DNA from: Tieghemiomyces parasiticus
Lineage: Eukaryota > Kickxellomycota > Dimargaritomycetes > Dimargaritales > Dimargaritaceae
Assembly (NCBI GenBank): GCA_027575765.1
Contig: JANBPT010000503.1
Span: 1-33,234 of the forward strand
DNA: 33,234 nt
Reading direction: 5' to 3'
In this document: positions 10,701-21,980 of the stretch, piece by piece
Position numbering within the stretch: position 1 is the first letter of the stretch
Layout: each line of letters opens with the position of its first letter
Notes under the pieces: model-generated
What the model was told of the DNA's origin: nothing
Databases searched by the model: none
Seen by the model: only the letters and a program-made list of their open reading frames with translations
Translations under genes and position numbers: made by a program

Positions 10701-13700
10701 ACGCTGTTCCTCCCCCTTGGCTTGACCTTACATCCTTATTCCTTGTGCAGAAGCCGAGTAATAAATACAGGAGCTTCTGCCCCTCCCCTACTGTGGCCAG
10801 AAGTGAAAAGTGAATAAATGCAGGAGTTAGGCATGACGATTTTGACTGAACCCGTACTTATCGTGCAGTCCGGCTAGACAGGGATGTAGAACTATCCCGG
10901 CTCGTCCGCGAGAACAGCACTTGTACCTAGCATAGGACGGAGAGGTACTGAGCTGGTAAATATAGGCGCGATATTGTTAGCCATTCGTTTAGAGTTAAAA
11001 GGGAGAACATTACTCACGGGTCTCACTCTGTCAGCATTTCCGCTCCGCTATGCTTATAAATGTGTGGTAGCGACACCAGCGAAGCGCCGCAAGCAGACTG
11101 CGCCTTCCCAATCCGGGAAAGACATCAGGAAAAGTAATGCTTCCTTCCATGGGCTCTGTCAGACGTGAAACGTGGTGAATTTTGTTTTTTGGGAATGCGT
11201 CTCTCCGGGGTGCGGAGGGATCGCGATTAAGCTCACTTGATAGGAAAGTGGTCTCTGACAGATATTCTCCGTGGGAGTAGCTTTGAGGGACGGTGATCGA
11301 TTGGAGAGTGGCCATCGGCCCATTCAGGGTAGAGTGCAGCGAGAGATTTCGCGGTTATAGGAAAGTAAATGGACGAAGAGAAACCAACGTATGGCCTACA
11401 CAGCGGAGAACACGGCCTTCGGTCCGTATTTTGTCAGTCGTGGCTGTGGAACGTGCACTAACCCCCCCACTCGGGGATCCCGGATTCGGCACCCGCCCAA
11501 GCACTGCTGGCCGGGTAGAGGGAAGATGAGGCCATCAAAATGCGGGCGCTCATTCATTATTCTGCTGGGGGGCAATAAGTGTGTGAGGACCGACTTCTGC
11601 AGCTGGGTTATCGGTAGGGCTGCGACCTGACCGTTGATGCGTCCTCATCTCACAGGTGTGAATTTCAGGGGAAAGAGTTATACACCTTGATCTCTGTGAC
11701 ATGGAACCACCTGAGCCCTGCCGCTTCGAGGTTGACCCATAGCACTGGCACGGGCACCATCTGTAGACGGACTAGCAGCCCACATCACCGCCACGTATGA
11801 GCCACTCACTGGCGTGTATCACGCCATGACAAGGGAATCCTCTCTAAGCCATGCAGCACATTATACCTTGGTCATTTGCGCGACACGCATAAGGTATTCA
11901 CCAGAACAAGCCCATGCCTGCCCATCTACCCAGGCCCACGTCGGGCCCCATAGTTACTGAGGGTAACGTTACCGTGATTAAAAAGGGCATACCACTGAAA
12001 TCTAAGGGAGACAGGCGCCTCATTTCCGTGTGGCCCGCAGCAGCCTGGGAATTGTGTTTGGCAACCCCATTGCGACCCACCGGTGCAGATTAGGGGTGGT
12101 GAAAAGGCAGCAACTGGAAAGTGGCTTGCGTTTCTAAGAGAAGGGTGATCGAAAATGGGGGTTCCTAAGTAATGGGGTGGAGGGCTTGGAAGAACGGGGT
12201 GATCTATACTTCAATCCCTTCAAAAAAAAGGTTCGTTATGTTTGGCAACCAGCATTTACCAAGCAAGTGTAGCGACCCTTCGCCTCCCTTCCCCCTTCGC
12301 TCTCAGCGCGATTCTGCCATCTTCCCTGGGGGAGCTTTTTGGCCCCTCCATTCTCTACTGGCCGGATATCAAAGCACAAAATAGCCTTGACACGCCCAAC
12401 CAAGCCTCCAGTACGTCTCTATATACCTAACCCGTCTCGACGCCATGGAACGAAACAGCCACGGTCGGCCAAGCTTACCAACTCGCCTTTTAACCGTCGT
12501 ACCCATAACTGGCCTCCATGCGGGACCGATTGTAAGGCGAAGTGGGCACAGGTGCCATGCGGACCAGTACTCGCTAGCCCATAATGAACTCAGGATCTCC
12601 GTGCCACTGAGCTAGCCATCCTATATAGCTAAATGAGGCAATCTGTTGGGACCTCACGGTCGGGCGACCCATCAGCAATACTTTGCGTATCGGAAATCCC
12701 CAGCAGTGGTCGGTTCATCATGCCGCATTCGGGACCTCACCAACGGCCACCGCCATAAGGAGCCCCAAACGTAACTGAGGAGGGATTGGTGTAAAAACAC
12801 GGCGGCGTAATTGACGACCTATACGCGCATAAACAAGGTACCTCGATGGCAAAGTACATAGGCAGATACAAGGGACCCATTTCTCTATTCAACCAAAGAG
12901 GAATAAACGATTTGGCCAAGTAAAACACGAGGAATGGGAGGCGTAGATCCGGTCCTTTTATTGCTAAAATGTTACTGTATATACTAACATCCGCTCAAGG
13001 CACTCGGTCAGCAACTTGCCCACTGTGTGCAGGGGGGGAGCACAAGCTTATTTAGTACCAGTGTCAAGAGGGAACCGGCAATTTGGGTCTGTCGGTCCCG
13101 ACGTATCACTGGATGCTGCAGTAACCCGCAAATCTAAAATCGTATTTCACCCGCAGCCCTTGACGTGCTAGTAGTTAAATTGGTCCACCCAGCGACTCGG
13201 GGGTGATTAAGGTGGAGGGAAGGAAGGACTGTTAGCCTATCTTATGTGTCAACATTGAGAAAGGCGGGGCTTTGCCCAAACGTAAATTGATACAGGTGGG
13301 GCAGTACCGTGCAAGCATTCTCCCCACCGGTACCGTAAAGTACAAAGTGATATGATACTGGACACGTCACAGGGTAGAATATTCAGGGCCTGACCTAGTA
13401 ACTGTGATGTGCAGCGGCGAGGCCATAATAAACTAGCGCAGTCCGGTCCGGCGAATGCATCCCACCGATGGTACCAGTCTCATGGGAACGCGCGGCCGAG
13501 TGACCCGCCGGTAACGCTAGGTCTCTACTGCATTGTACGCCGTGGGCAAGTGGAAGACAGTACATACTTATTTGGTCGAGTCTATCAAAACCTGGGAAAC
13601 CCTCGTATCGGGACTTTGCATGGCCAGGGTAGCTACGCGTGGATTTGAATCAGCGGGGCTATCGGTGTGGAATAGGGGGGATGATGAGGGTCGCCATGAG

Positions 13701-15164
13701 GCTCAGGTTACCACAGCACTGACAAGGGACGTAGAGAAGGGCCGCTGCGCTCCTTCGTAAAACCTGCTTGAGCTGACGCGTTGACTCTTCTTGTGGGGGC
13801 GCTAGTCACAGCTGGTCATGATTATATGACATTTTCTATCACCTTAATCCTTCTTTTAGACTTACATTCAAAGCAGGGCGACTCAGTGGTGTGGAGGGCG
13901 GCTGAAGGTCGATTTCTAGTGGCAATGGCACGGTCACTAAAGGACTACATTGGGTTGACCATGCATCAAACTTAGCACCGTGCTTATTTGGAAAGGGTAT
14001 TTTTTCCGCCGCAACCCTCTCTATTTCGGCTACAACCTCGGTAGCTGAACCCAGCTCGCCCACCGCGCCGTTGCGCGGCCCACCTGAATCTTCACACTTC
14101 GCAATTAGCCCTGTTCATCTTATCCCGAGCGAGGTGGACAAGCTTCAGCGTTAGCGACGGCGGCAGTCCTATTCTTTACACCCGGGTTTGGAAATGAGGG
14201 ACAGAGTACCATAGGACCCAGGACTATCGATATAGGGAGGTGTTCAAAGGGCCAACCCCCCCCTAGCGTTAATACGAATAGGGTATGCTGAATGCCCGCA
14301 TATGTCCGTGCTGAGGGACCCTTTTACTTTACTGAGGCGCGCCTGGCACCTGATCACACAAGCCTAAAACACTTGGTAAACAGAGACGTTCGTTCTCCCT
14401 AAAATGAAGTAGATCGACCTGAGGCTGCATATGAGACGACGCATTAGAAAGGCTGCCCCCCTGTCGCCTCCCCTCCCTATATTTCTACGTGCTGTAGTAG
14501 GGAATCGTGGCGGTGAACGTCAAAACGATCCATGTGACTTGACAGGTGTCAAAATAGCTCCCAACGTCTAGTAAAATCACTCCGTCGGGCCCGGATACTA
14601 ACGCTCGGGACACCCTTGCAGACGTAACAGGATAAATGCCATGTAAAGAGAAATAGATACCGGATTTATGACATGGTGGTGGAGAGTGGCCATGGCTGAC
14701 ACCGCCGTAGCCTAATGGGGCGATCGGTGGCTGACGGGAGGTCAATTACAAGGTACAGGATGGTGTGGTTGACAGGCTGACCTATGACAATAGCAGACAT
14801 CCTCAGAGCGGGGTCTCAGTGCCCCTTACGCCTGAAAGGGTAGCTTTCCCGCTTAGTGTCCACATTCCACGGGATTTGGCACCACCGCCACCATTCCAGC
14901 AAGCTTCCCCAATTTACTACCTGATGCCAGCCTTACAACGGTTGGTGATTTTTCAGGTATGATCGATAAGAGTTGCATTTTTTTACTTATTTGACGCCAG
15001 CCCTACGGCGGATCCGGCCCAACGTATTTGCCATGCCGATCGTCGGTTAGCCTAATCTGGCCCGTAGATAGCCTGAAGGTGTATATGGGTCGGCCAGGCG
15101 CTCATTAGCCTCATCCCGATGGCTCGTATCCACATACACTTATGGATGGTTCCGACAAATTCTT
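4746..15164. other. gene-poor region, left part
   Basis: About 10.4 kb with balanced base composition and open frames no longer than about 117 codons, in all six frames, as expected by chance. No protein family, tRNA (no B box with a pairing T arm), rRNA or transposon hallmark was recognised. One local feature stands out: 12270-12440 is pyrimidine-rich, has a TATATA motif, and ends in GCCATGGAA at 12445, opening a 56-codon frame with a GTAAGG at 12532. That resembles a gene start, but the product is unrecognised. The palindromes TGGCCA and GGTACC are frequent here. Confidence 0.6.
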
Positions 15165-15587
15165 ATGGTCTGGAAGGTAGGTCGGTCTTTGTCACTGGTA
15201 AGCGTGCGGTACGGAAGCTGTGATCGGTTGCTGCCCCTGCTTCGCTCGCGTTGGTGGCTGGAGGCCGATTCGAGTGTCATTTACACCGTCAGCTATGCGG
15301 AAGCCGTAGAGCTGTACCCCACCGTTACGATCATGCTTCACGGCCACCACAAAGGTCATCAGCTTGACAACGACGCCTACGGTACCCCCTTCTCTTCTTC
15401 CGACGCTAAGGGTTTCCGCTCAGTTGCTCTATCGCTAATAGGAGGCCAATCTGCCGTTTACGGACTACACCGCCTATTCCCTTTTTTTAGTAAGCTCAGG
15501 CGGAGCTCTATGGGCGCTAATAAGGTCACCGAGGGGCTCATGAACGTTCCTGCCCGGTCTGCCACGTACTTGACGTACCACTATTGA
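15165..15587 (+). CDS. hypothetical protein, codon-biased ORF
   Basis: This is an ATG-started frame of 140 codons. I recognise no family. Third codon positions are biased as in the sure genes here (about 36% C and about 11% A by hand count), most strongly between codons 43 and 85 (for example HGHHKGHQLDNDAYGTPFSS). First-position G is not raised, which weakens the case. There is no signal peptide or obvious membrane segment. GTAAGC words at 15198 and 15490 could be donors, so the real gene, if there is one, may be spliced. A frame of this length can also occur by chance in 16 kb. Treat it as a lead. Confidence 0.3.
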   Translation: MVWKVGRSLSLVSVRYGSCDRLLPLLRSRWWLEADSSVIYTVSYAEAVELYPTVTIMLHGHHKGHQLDNDAYGTPFSSSDAKGFRSVALSLIGGQSAVYGLHRLFPFFSKLRRSSMGANKVTEGLMNVPARSATYLTYHY

Positions 15588-18500
15588 TAACTTCATATGA
15601 CAATCCACGATCGGCTGACGAATTTGGCCGGGTCGACCACGGTCAACATACTCTCTGGAATTGAGAAAGCCCTCCCCCCTAGTGTCAACATTATTCGCCA
15701 ATCGAACCCACATGTTATCTTTACTTGCCGGAGTGGGCCAGGCCGGTAGGATCATCATATCGGAAGTTGGGCTGATCGGACAGAATAAGGTAAACGCGAC
15801 CGGACACCAAGTGGCAAGGGTAGAAGGGCAGTGTTAGACGTAGCGGTAGTGAAAACTATCCGTGGACGTGGCGGAAGCAAGACATTAATTGCTCGATGGA
15901 GAGGGAAACGATGAAGTGGAAGGTTTGGTCCTGTACAGGATTTGCAAGCACCGTATTGCGGACTAGGAATATAGAAGGCCGGTCTAGTTATTGACCGCAC
16001 TCCACGAAGGAAGCGGTGAGGGCTAGGAGAGAGTGATGTATTGGTAGCGATGGGGAACGTCGAGTCGAAGTGGTCGTCAAACAATGAATCGAATTCAAGC
16101 CAGGACCAAGCCCGACTGGTTGCTGAGTGGTGAGATACAGGATTTTGCGGGACTGAGCATCCCACTACAGGTAAAAACGGCATGCGTATTTGACCCTATG
16201 GCGAGGTTATGAATAGAGACCATGCCGAGGATGGACCAGGCGATAGTCGCTTATGAGGTAGTGTCGTGGCGGAGTTAAACCACTGTGTATATCGTGGGCA
16301 GGGCCATCACCGCCTACACTGGCCATTATACCCTTTTTTGCTTCATAATTAAAGTAAAGATCACACCGTACGATCCCCCATAGACAACCATCACTTAGGC
16401 GTTGGGATCGACACGGCCACCGCCGCCCCGTCATGACGTTTAGGGACGAGACCCCCTTCTAATACCCACCAGCCAATTCCTCCCCCTATTTTCCCTTACT
16501 ACCATCCCTACTCCCCTCCTAACACTCAGCCACCACCCCCCAATTAAGTATTTGGCGTCACAGTCCATCACATGAGCGGCAGGCCGACTACCAGACCGAT
16601 GGGTGCGAGAAAACAAAGGTGGTGGGCTACGTAGGTTAGTGAACAGTAGCCATCTGAGGTCACGGAGGCAAACCCCCGAATGGGGAGCTGCCCGCCTTTA
16701 CCATCATTGTGCGAGGCACTGCGTAAGAAGTATCCCCTGAATTTCCCAGCAACCTGCAACCGTTTGTATAATCACGCCCAGCACCACCCCTTCTCTCCCA
16801 TATCACCCTGACCCGCGCAATCTCTTTTGAGGCCTCGCCTATTCCGCTTTCTCATCTTGTCCCGCCCAGACGAGTTCCGCAGCCTATCTTAAAGTTGCAC
16901 CGATATTGCACGACGGCCAACCAAACACCTCAACCTGCCCGCCCGCCTATCGGTACGCTGGTGCATATGGGTTCGGTGGTCGAGAAGGGGCCGGTGGGAA
17001 ATCTCTCCAACACAAACACCACTTTTGTCGGCCCTACCGACGACCGCATCGCGAGGCGGCACGTACGTTCATGTGGTCGCAGTGAATAAAGGAATCAATG
17101 ATCCGTACGTAATTATGTAGGGTCAGTTTGCGAAGGTTAGGGCGAAGGAAGTCTGGGCGTAGCAGCCGGAAAGCCCGGCCGACAAAGGCCACCGAACGTG
17201 TCCTGTTAAAAACTTAATTCTGTCTAGTAGGCCTGCTTGATGGTACAAGCGTCAGGCTTCCTAATCGGGAACGATTGAGGTTAACAAGGAATTCAGTGCC
17301 ACAAGCGGTCACCTAGTCAAATCTGAATGCTGTCGATGAATGGTAGCAAACGATTAGAATACTGTACGGGGGTACCATAGAGTTGGAAGGCATCAGTAGT
17401 AGCGACCCCAGACATGCTATGCGATGGATAGAGACAGTTAACCCAGCTTATCGGCTGGCCACCCAGTAGGCGCCAGTTGACCACTGTGACTAATCTTCGC
17501 GAACCATCTAAAAACGCCCCCCGTGGCAGGAAAAGTACCTACTTGAACCAGGGAACCTGCATCGTAAACCAACACCTCATTACGTGGCCCTGGTCTTCAC
17601 CACGCCAAGCAGGGTAGAAGTAGTAGGGCAACGGGAACGTACGTCGCCCCGCCCCGCGTCACTGGCCAGACCTTATACTCTTATTTTACTATGATATGGC
17701 CCCGTCAAGAGCTGCTCGCTACGTCCTAATCCCGACCTATCTGCTCCCCCCCCCACTGTAGAAGAAAGTAGGGAGGAGGAAGTGAAGAGGAGGTGGGGAC
17801 AGCAGCTACGCCGTTTGCAGGGGGTGGGGCAGCACCGCTTCGCCTAACCCAAAATGTATATTGGCTTCTCTGCATCGGCGTGCACCGGGGCACTGATGCT
17901 CGCTTTCGGATCCAAACCTACACCCAGCTGCCGCCGGGGGCTGCCGGTCCTCACTTGTGGCTGCAGCCCGCCATCACTTCACCCATCCTCCCACTTGTAA
18001 TGTATATCCAAAGAAAAGATTATACAGTGCCATGATGCACCTAAGCATGCCCGCGGCCTCCATTAAGCCAGTTATATCACCTGTTTCAAGTCCCACCACT
18101 ACAAGCAGCACCTCCTGAATGGGCCTCTATTGACAACGCCACCGTCTTGCTATCGCCCGCGCCAACCGTCAAGAGTGAGGTGTTGAAAAAAAAATGTTAG
18201 ATATTTCGGTGGGTGCAAGTGAAAGCGGTCGTATACCGGCACGGCCATTACTCAAGAATGACAGCAGGATTGTACCAACGAGAAGTAACATGATGGTCCC
18301 AATGGGCTTTGGGAAAATTAAGCCGCCGAAAGGTGGTACAAGGGTGCAGTCACCCTGGCCCAAAGTGCCTGGGTTGGCCATGGCTACTCGTTTGCCCGAT
18401 TCATCACTCGTTTGGGAACGCCCACGCACGACTGCACCTTAAAACCATTGAAAGTGGCAGAGGTGGGAACTGTGGCCCTTTATTCCATTTTCACCAAGCG

Positions 18501-19174
18501 TGTCCGCCCTCGACGGAGACGACCCATCACAACTACGATATTTTATTCCCGACAGAAATGAGTTTTGCCAAGTACCTCATATGGGCTTCCCATTACTATC
18601 GTCCGGGCCGTGCGGCGCTGATTGTGACCACGGGCGAGCGAGACAACTTCACATGCTGTATAGGCGGCCGAAATTCAATCCATGTGGAATTTTTCAACAG
18701 CATTATGATGGTTTGTACGGTCTTGATTGTGGCTATGAGGGATCATGGCCTAGTTACTTTCCGCGCGCCACGTCTCCTGCTTCTCAGTCAGGGACCGTGC
18801 GCCTGATTATCGACCAATACACTTTATAGTCCGTCACAGATTCCGCATGGTAGGTGGGTATACCGCCTGCTGACTATAGAGCCGCGGTAAGGTACCCCAA
18901 TAGAATTCAGATAGGACTTCCGTGCCCTGGCGTCCTTCCTATACAAAAGCCGTCATGTCGACGAGTGAGTCGGTTATTAACAGCCAGCCTTCCGCGTCAT
19001 CTTGAAAGGGGGGATTCAGGAACCCCCATCAAATCGATTCAAATTCATTACTCGATTACTAGCCCACGCTGCATGGAAGCCCTGCCGAAAGTTTGGAGGG
19101 AGAGTGTCTGCTCTTTTAGCCTGACATCAATTCGCCGTTTGCCGTGGTATCCGCGCATGGTTAAGTGAACATAG
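15588..19174. other. gene-poor region, middle part
   Basis: No recognised gene. Two pyrimidine-rich tracts (about 16445-16545 and 16770-16960) precede an ATG at 16967 that opens 32 codons (MGSVVEKGPVGNLSNTNTTF...) ending exactly at a GTACGT donor-like word at 17063. This looks like a first exon, but no continuation could be chosen with confidence. Around 18500-18806 two plus-strand frames are open together, with neither codon bias nor family features. Confidence 0.5.
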
Positions 19175-19709
19175 ATGTGGACTATGGCTTCGGCTAATGA
19201 GTATAGTACAAAAGAAGAAAGGGTCGCGTTAGCCGAGGATTTGTATGTTGAGGCGCGAGCTGAATTATTTAGGAAAACGAAGCATGAAGTGGCGAAGGCT
19301 GGATAGGGAAATCGCACAGCCGCGGTCGTCGCCGCCGTGTCTATTTCCCTCATCAGAATATGGGCCTGCAAACCTTGTTGCAAGCATTAACCACGGAGGG
19401 AATCGAGGGCGTCGGTGTAAAAGATATTTCCCGCGAGGGGTGCGGGGAGGGGAACAGGAACGCTGCCTGTAAGGTCAGGTTGTAGATGTAGGACGTGCAT
19501 GTCGGCCGACCGGTTTTAGCTTCAGTGAAGTACTGCCTCGAGTAGATGCCGACGTGGGGGGCGAAGCCGCTGTTGGAAAGGATAAGATCCGACATCTATT
19601 TGATTGCAGGCTGGACTCGGTTGCTGGAGGGCTGCGTACTAGCGGTAACACCGTGTCGGTCAGCGCCGTTTGTATGCCACTAGCGCACTACGGGTCAGAC
19701 AATACGTAG
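19175..19709 (+). other. coding-like stretch in three short open segments
   Basis: Three consecutive plus-strand open segments have high first-position G (about 43-47% by hand count): ATG at 19175 (43 codons, contains AEDLYVEARAELFRKTKHE), a segment near 19360-19490 (MGLQTLLQALTTEGIEGVGV), and 19473-19709 (contains RVDADVGGEAAVGKDKIRHL). They can be joined in phase by assuming introns of 68 nt (GTGGCG...CATCAG) and 44 nt (GTAGAT...CTTCAG), giving roughly 140 aa, but both donors are weak. No family was recognised. It could be a real small gene, a decayed one, or chance in a G-rich patch. Confidence 0.15.
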
Positions 19710-20540
19710 CATGGCCCGCATATTTATTGATAGATCGGGCGTTGAAGCGGTAGCCGCCCGTTGCCAGCGTGCGGGAGCGCAGGACATTGTTAGAAAGTTG
19801 CTTCGCTAAGCGACAGATGCCGTGGATGGTACCAGGGGTCAACCAATAGAGGAATGCGTGCGAATGTCCAATTATACCCGACGGCGGACGAGCCAGCCTT
19901 AACTGATCCGTGAGGGTGAAATTAGAAGGAGGTCCAAGGACAGGTACGGATGGCCTTACGATGTTACTGTAGGCCGAAAAGGACGGAAAAGTATTGGGCG
20001 ACCGCCCACCTTGAATTCGCCCGGTGATTAATATCGTGTGCCGCCCATCATATTCGAGATCTGAACCTCAAAACCGGAATATTGGGGAGTTAAGAATGGC
20101 CCTGGAAATGCCACCAACCCTCATTACCAATTGAAAAAAGAAACGTATGATTGAGGGGTGGCTATAGCCTATAGAACCTCCGTCGTCCACCTTGAGGTTT
20201 TCCTGGAGGGCACGCCCTGAACGAGTATGATATCCGCCGAAGCAGTTAGGCCTGTCCGCATTACAAAAAAAAAAGGCTGCATCCTCGAGTGGATTGGCAG
20301 CGGTGCATACTACGCTGTGCCACTCGCGCCAACGTCTCGCATCGCTCCCTTGAGGCCACTGCATCCACTCCTTGTCCTGCAACCGTCGTATTCTTGCCAC
20401 CAAATGAGGGTCGGGCAGGAAATCAGGCTGAGTTTGGGGGTGGAGGATTACGCCCCCCCCCGAACGGCCTCTCACTCTGCCATTTCCAACCCAATTAGGA
20501 TGATCATGCCCACTATCCACAGTCAGCTGGGTCAACATAA
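19710..20540. other. gene-poor region, right part
   Basis: No gene, RNA or repeat was recognised. A minus-strand frame of 156 codons over 20068-20538 has no recognisable motif. Runs of A (20265-20274) and C (20453-20460) occur. Confidence 0.5.
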
Positions 20541-21143
20541 GGGCTCATGACCCTTCTTTGTCCCTTGATCTCCCCACTTTAATTATTGCTATTTTAGCAT
20601 CGTCGCAGTCGGCCTTCAACCCCCTCGCCTCCACTCCCTCTTTTTTTTCGCCAGGCAGAACGCCAAAATCCCCCTACCCTGATTTCGACACTCGCGAAAT
20701 GATGAATATGCTCGGTCCTTGACCCCCTCGGTCGCCGGGCCTCCCCCCTCCTCACCATGCCCCCCCACTGCCGCCCCATGTCCGTCGTCCTTAATTTTTA
20801 CGAAATCATTACCCGTCCCGTTCATTTCGCATAAATATCTGCCGCCATCCCCACCTCAATGTGTAACTCAATAGCTATCAAAGCATCTTTCATGGTAACA
20901 CTAACTTCGCCTTTTCTCCCCCACTTCGCCACTTTTTCTTGCGTCCACTCCATTTTACACTGCCACCCTCGCCGACGCTACTTTGCCTTGGCATCCGCTA
21001 CACCTCGTCCGTCACCCGATCCTATTCGGCCCCCGCTGCATCGACCACCATCCAGCTCTCGCCATATTACCCGGTGTTTAACCTCCAGTTCCGTGCCTCT
21101 CATCATCATCTCCGTCGTTTAACCCGTGACGTCCATCATCACC
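20541..21143 (+). promoter_or_regulatory. pyrimidine-rich promoter/leader of the HSF-type gene
   Basis: About 600 bp in which the plus strand is dominated by C and T, running straight into the CACCATGG start of the HSF-type gene. A TATA-like CATAAATA lies at 20830. An ATG at 20859 opens an 87-codon frame that stops at 21122, 21 bases before the main start; if transcription begins near the TATA-like site, this would be an upstream ORF. All of this is inferred from composition and position. Confidence 0.45.
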
Positions 21144-21980
21144 ATGGCCGTTTACAGTAACGATGCCAAGGGTGTCGGCAAGAGCCCCAAGGCCCTCTTC
21201 CCTTACCGTCTTTTTGAATTGATAACCCTGCCCATGTGCAAGGGCCTTATCTGGTGGGAGCCGTGCGGCACGATCTTTACCCTACTTCGCACCCCGCTGC
21301 GCGACTCCGGCGCCTTGCGCCACGTGTTTAAGACCGAAAAGGTTGATTCGATGGAGCGCCAGCTCCGCAACTACGGCTTCACCCTATACAAGGGGAGCCA
21401 CGCCAAGGACTCCGACACGATCAGCTATAGCCACGAAGGGTTCCGCCAGAACCGCCCCGAGCTCCTCGTGCAGGTAAAAAACAACTCCTCCAACCGCCCC
21501 AAGAGACGCGCACCCGCTCCGGCCTCCAAGGCCCGCGCCAAAGCCGCGGAGAAGGAGGCCGCCGCCAAGGCTGCCATGATAAACCCGGTCATGTCGTCTT
21601 ATCCCGTCTTCTCGTACCCGCATTTCTCGGACGGCAGCAGTCCGGCTTTGGCGCCCGCCATGCCGGCTTTCATGACCCACGAGAATACCTACGCTTTTCC
21701 GGGGTTTATCGCCCCGGCTACCTTCCACTCTCCACCGTACACTCCACCCCCCGCCTACGGTTCGATGACACCCGAAATGAATATACCGGTCAGCCAGCTC
21801 GAGATGTCCTACCACCACACCATGTTCGCGCCGGTTTCCCATGTGACCACCCCGCCGACCCTGACCTTCACCGCGCCCTTCCCCAACGACCCGGCAGATT
21901 ACATGAATTACACCGATGATCCCACGGCTGTAGACTTCAACAATATCCCGGGCTACCCGCCCATGAACCAGTACCCTTAA
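21144..21980 (+). CDS. HSF-type DNA-binding transcription factor, short form without HR-A/B
   Basis: Single exon, 278 aa; the start is the ATG at 21144 in a strong CACCATGG context. Residues 19-112 form a heat-shock-factor-type winged-helix domain: FPYRLFELI (helix 1), LIWWEP (the IxW segment), VFKTEKVDSMERQLRNYGFT (the recognition helix, keeping the RQL and YGF of the family, with Met-Glu in place of the usual Phe-Val), then YSHEGFRQNRPELLVQVK. A basic stretch RPKRR (118-122) may be a nuclear signal. Residues 125-146 are an Ala/Lys/Glu helix, not the long hydrophobic heptad repeat (HR-A/B) that trimerises true HSF1. The rest is Pro/Tyr/Met/Thr-rich low complexity, probably an activation region. 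Third positions are strongly C/G, which explains the long antisense open frame. The target genes are unknown; a role in heat shock is not implied. Confidence 0.88.
   Translation: MAVYSNDAKGVGKSPKALFPYRLFELITLPMCKGLIWWEPCGTIFTLLRTPLRDSGALRHVFKTEKVDSMERQLRNYGFTLYKGSHAKDSDTISYSHEGFRQNRPELLVQVKNNSSNRPKRRAPAPASKARAKAAEKEAAAKAAMINPVMSSYPVFSYPHFSDGSSPALAPAMPAFMTHENTYAFPGFIAPATFHSPPYTPPPAYGSMTPEMNIPVSQLEMSYHHTMFAPVSHVTTPPTLTFTAPFPNDPADYMNYTDDPTAVDFNNIPGYPPMNQYP

Noticed and set aside
18309..18829. Two overlapping plus-strand frames (165 and 109 codons)
   Set aside because: Neither shows codon bias nor raised first-position G, and neither frame is recognisable.
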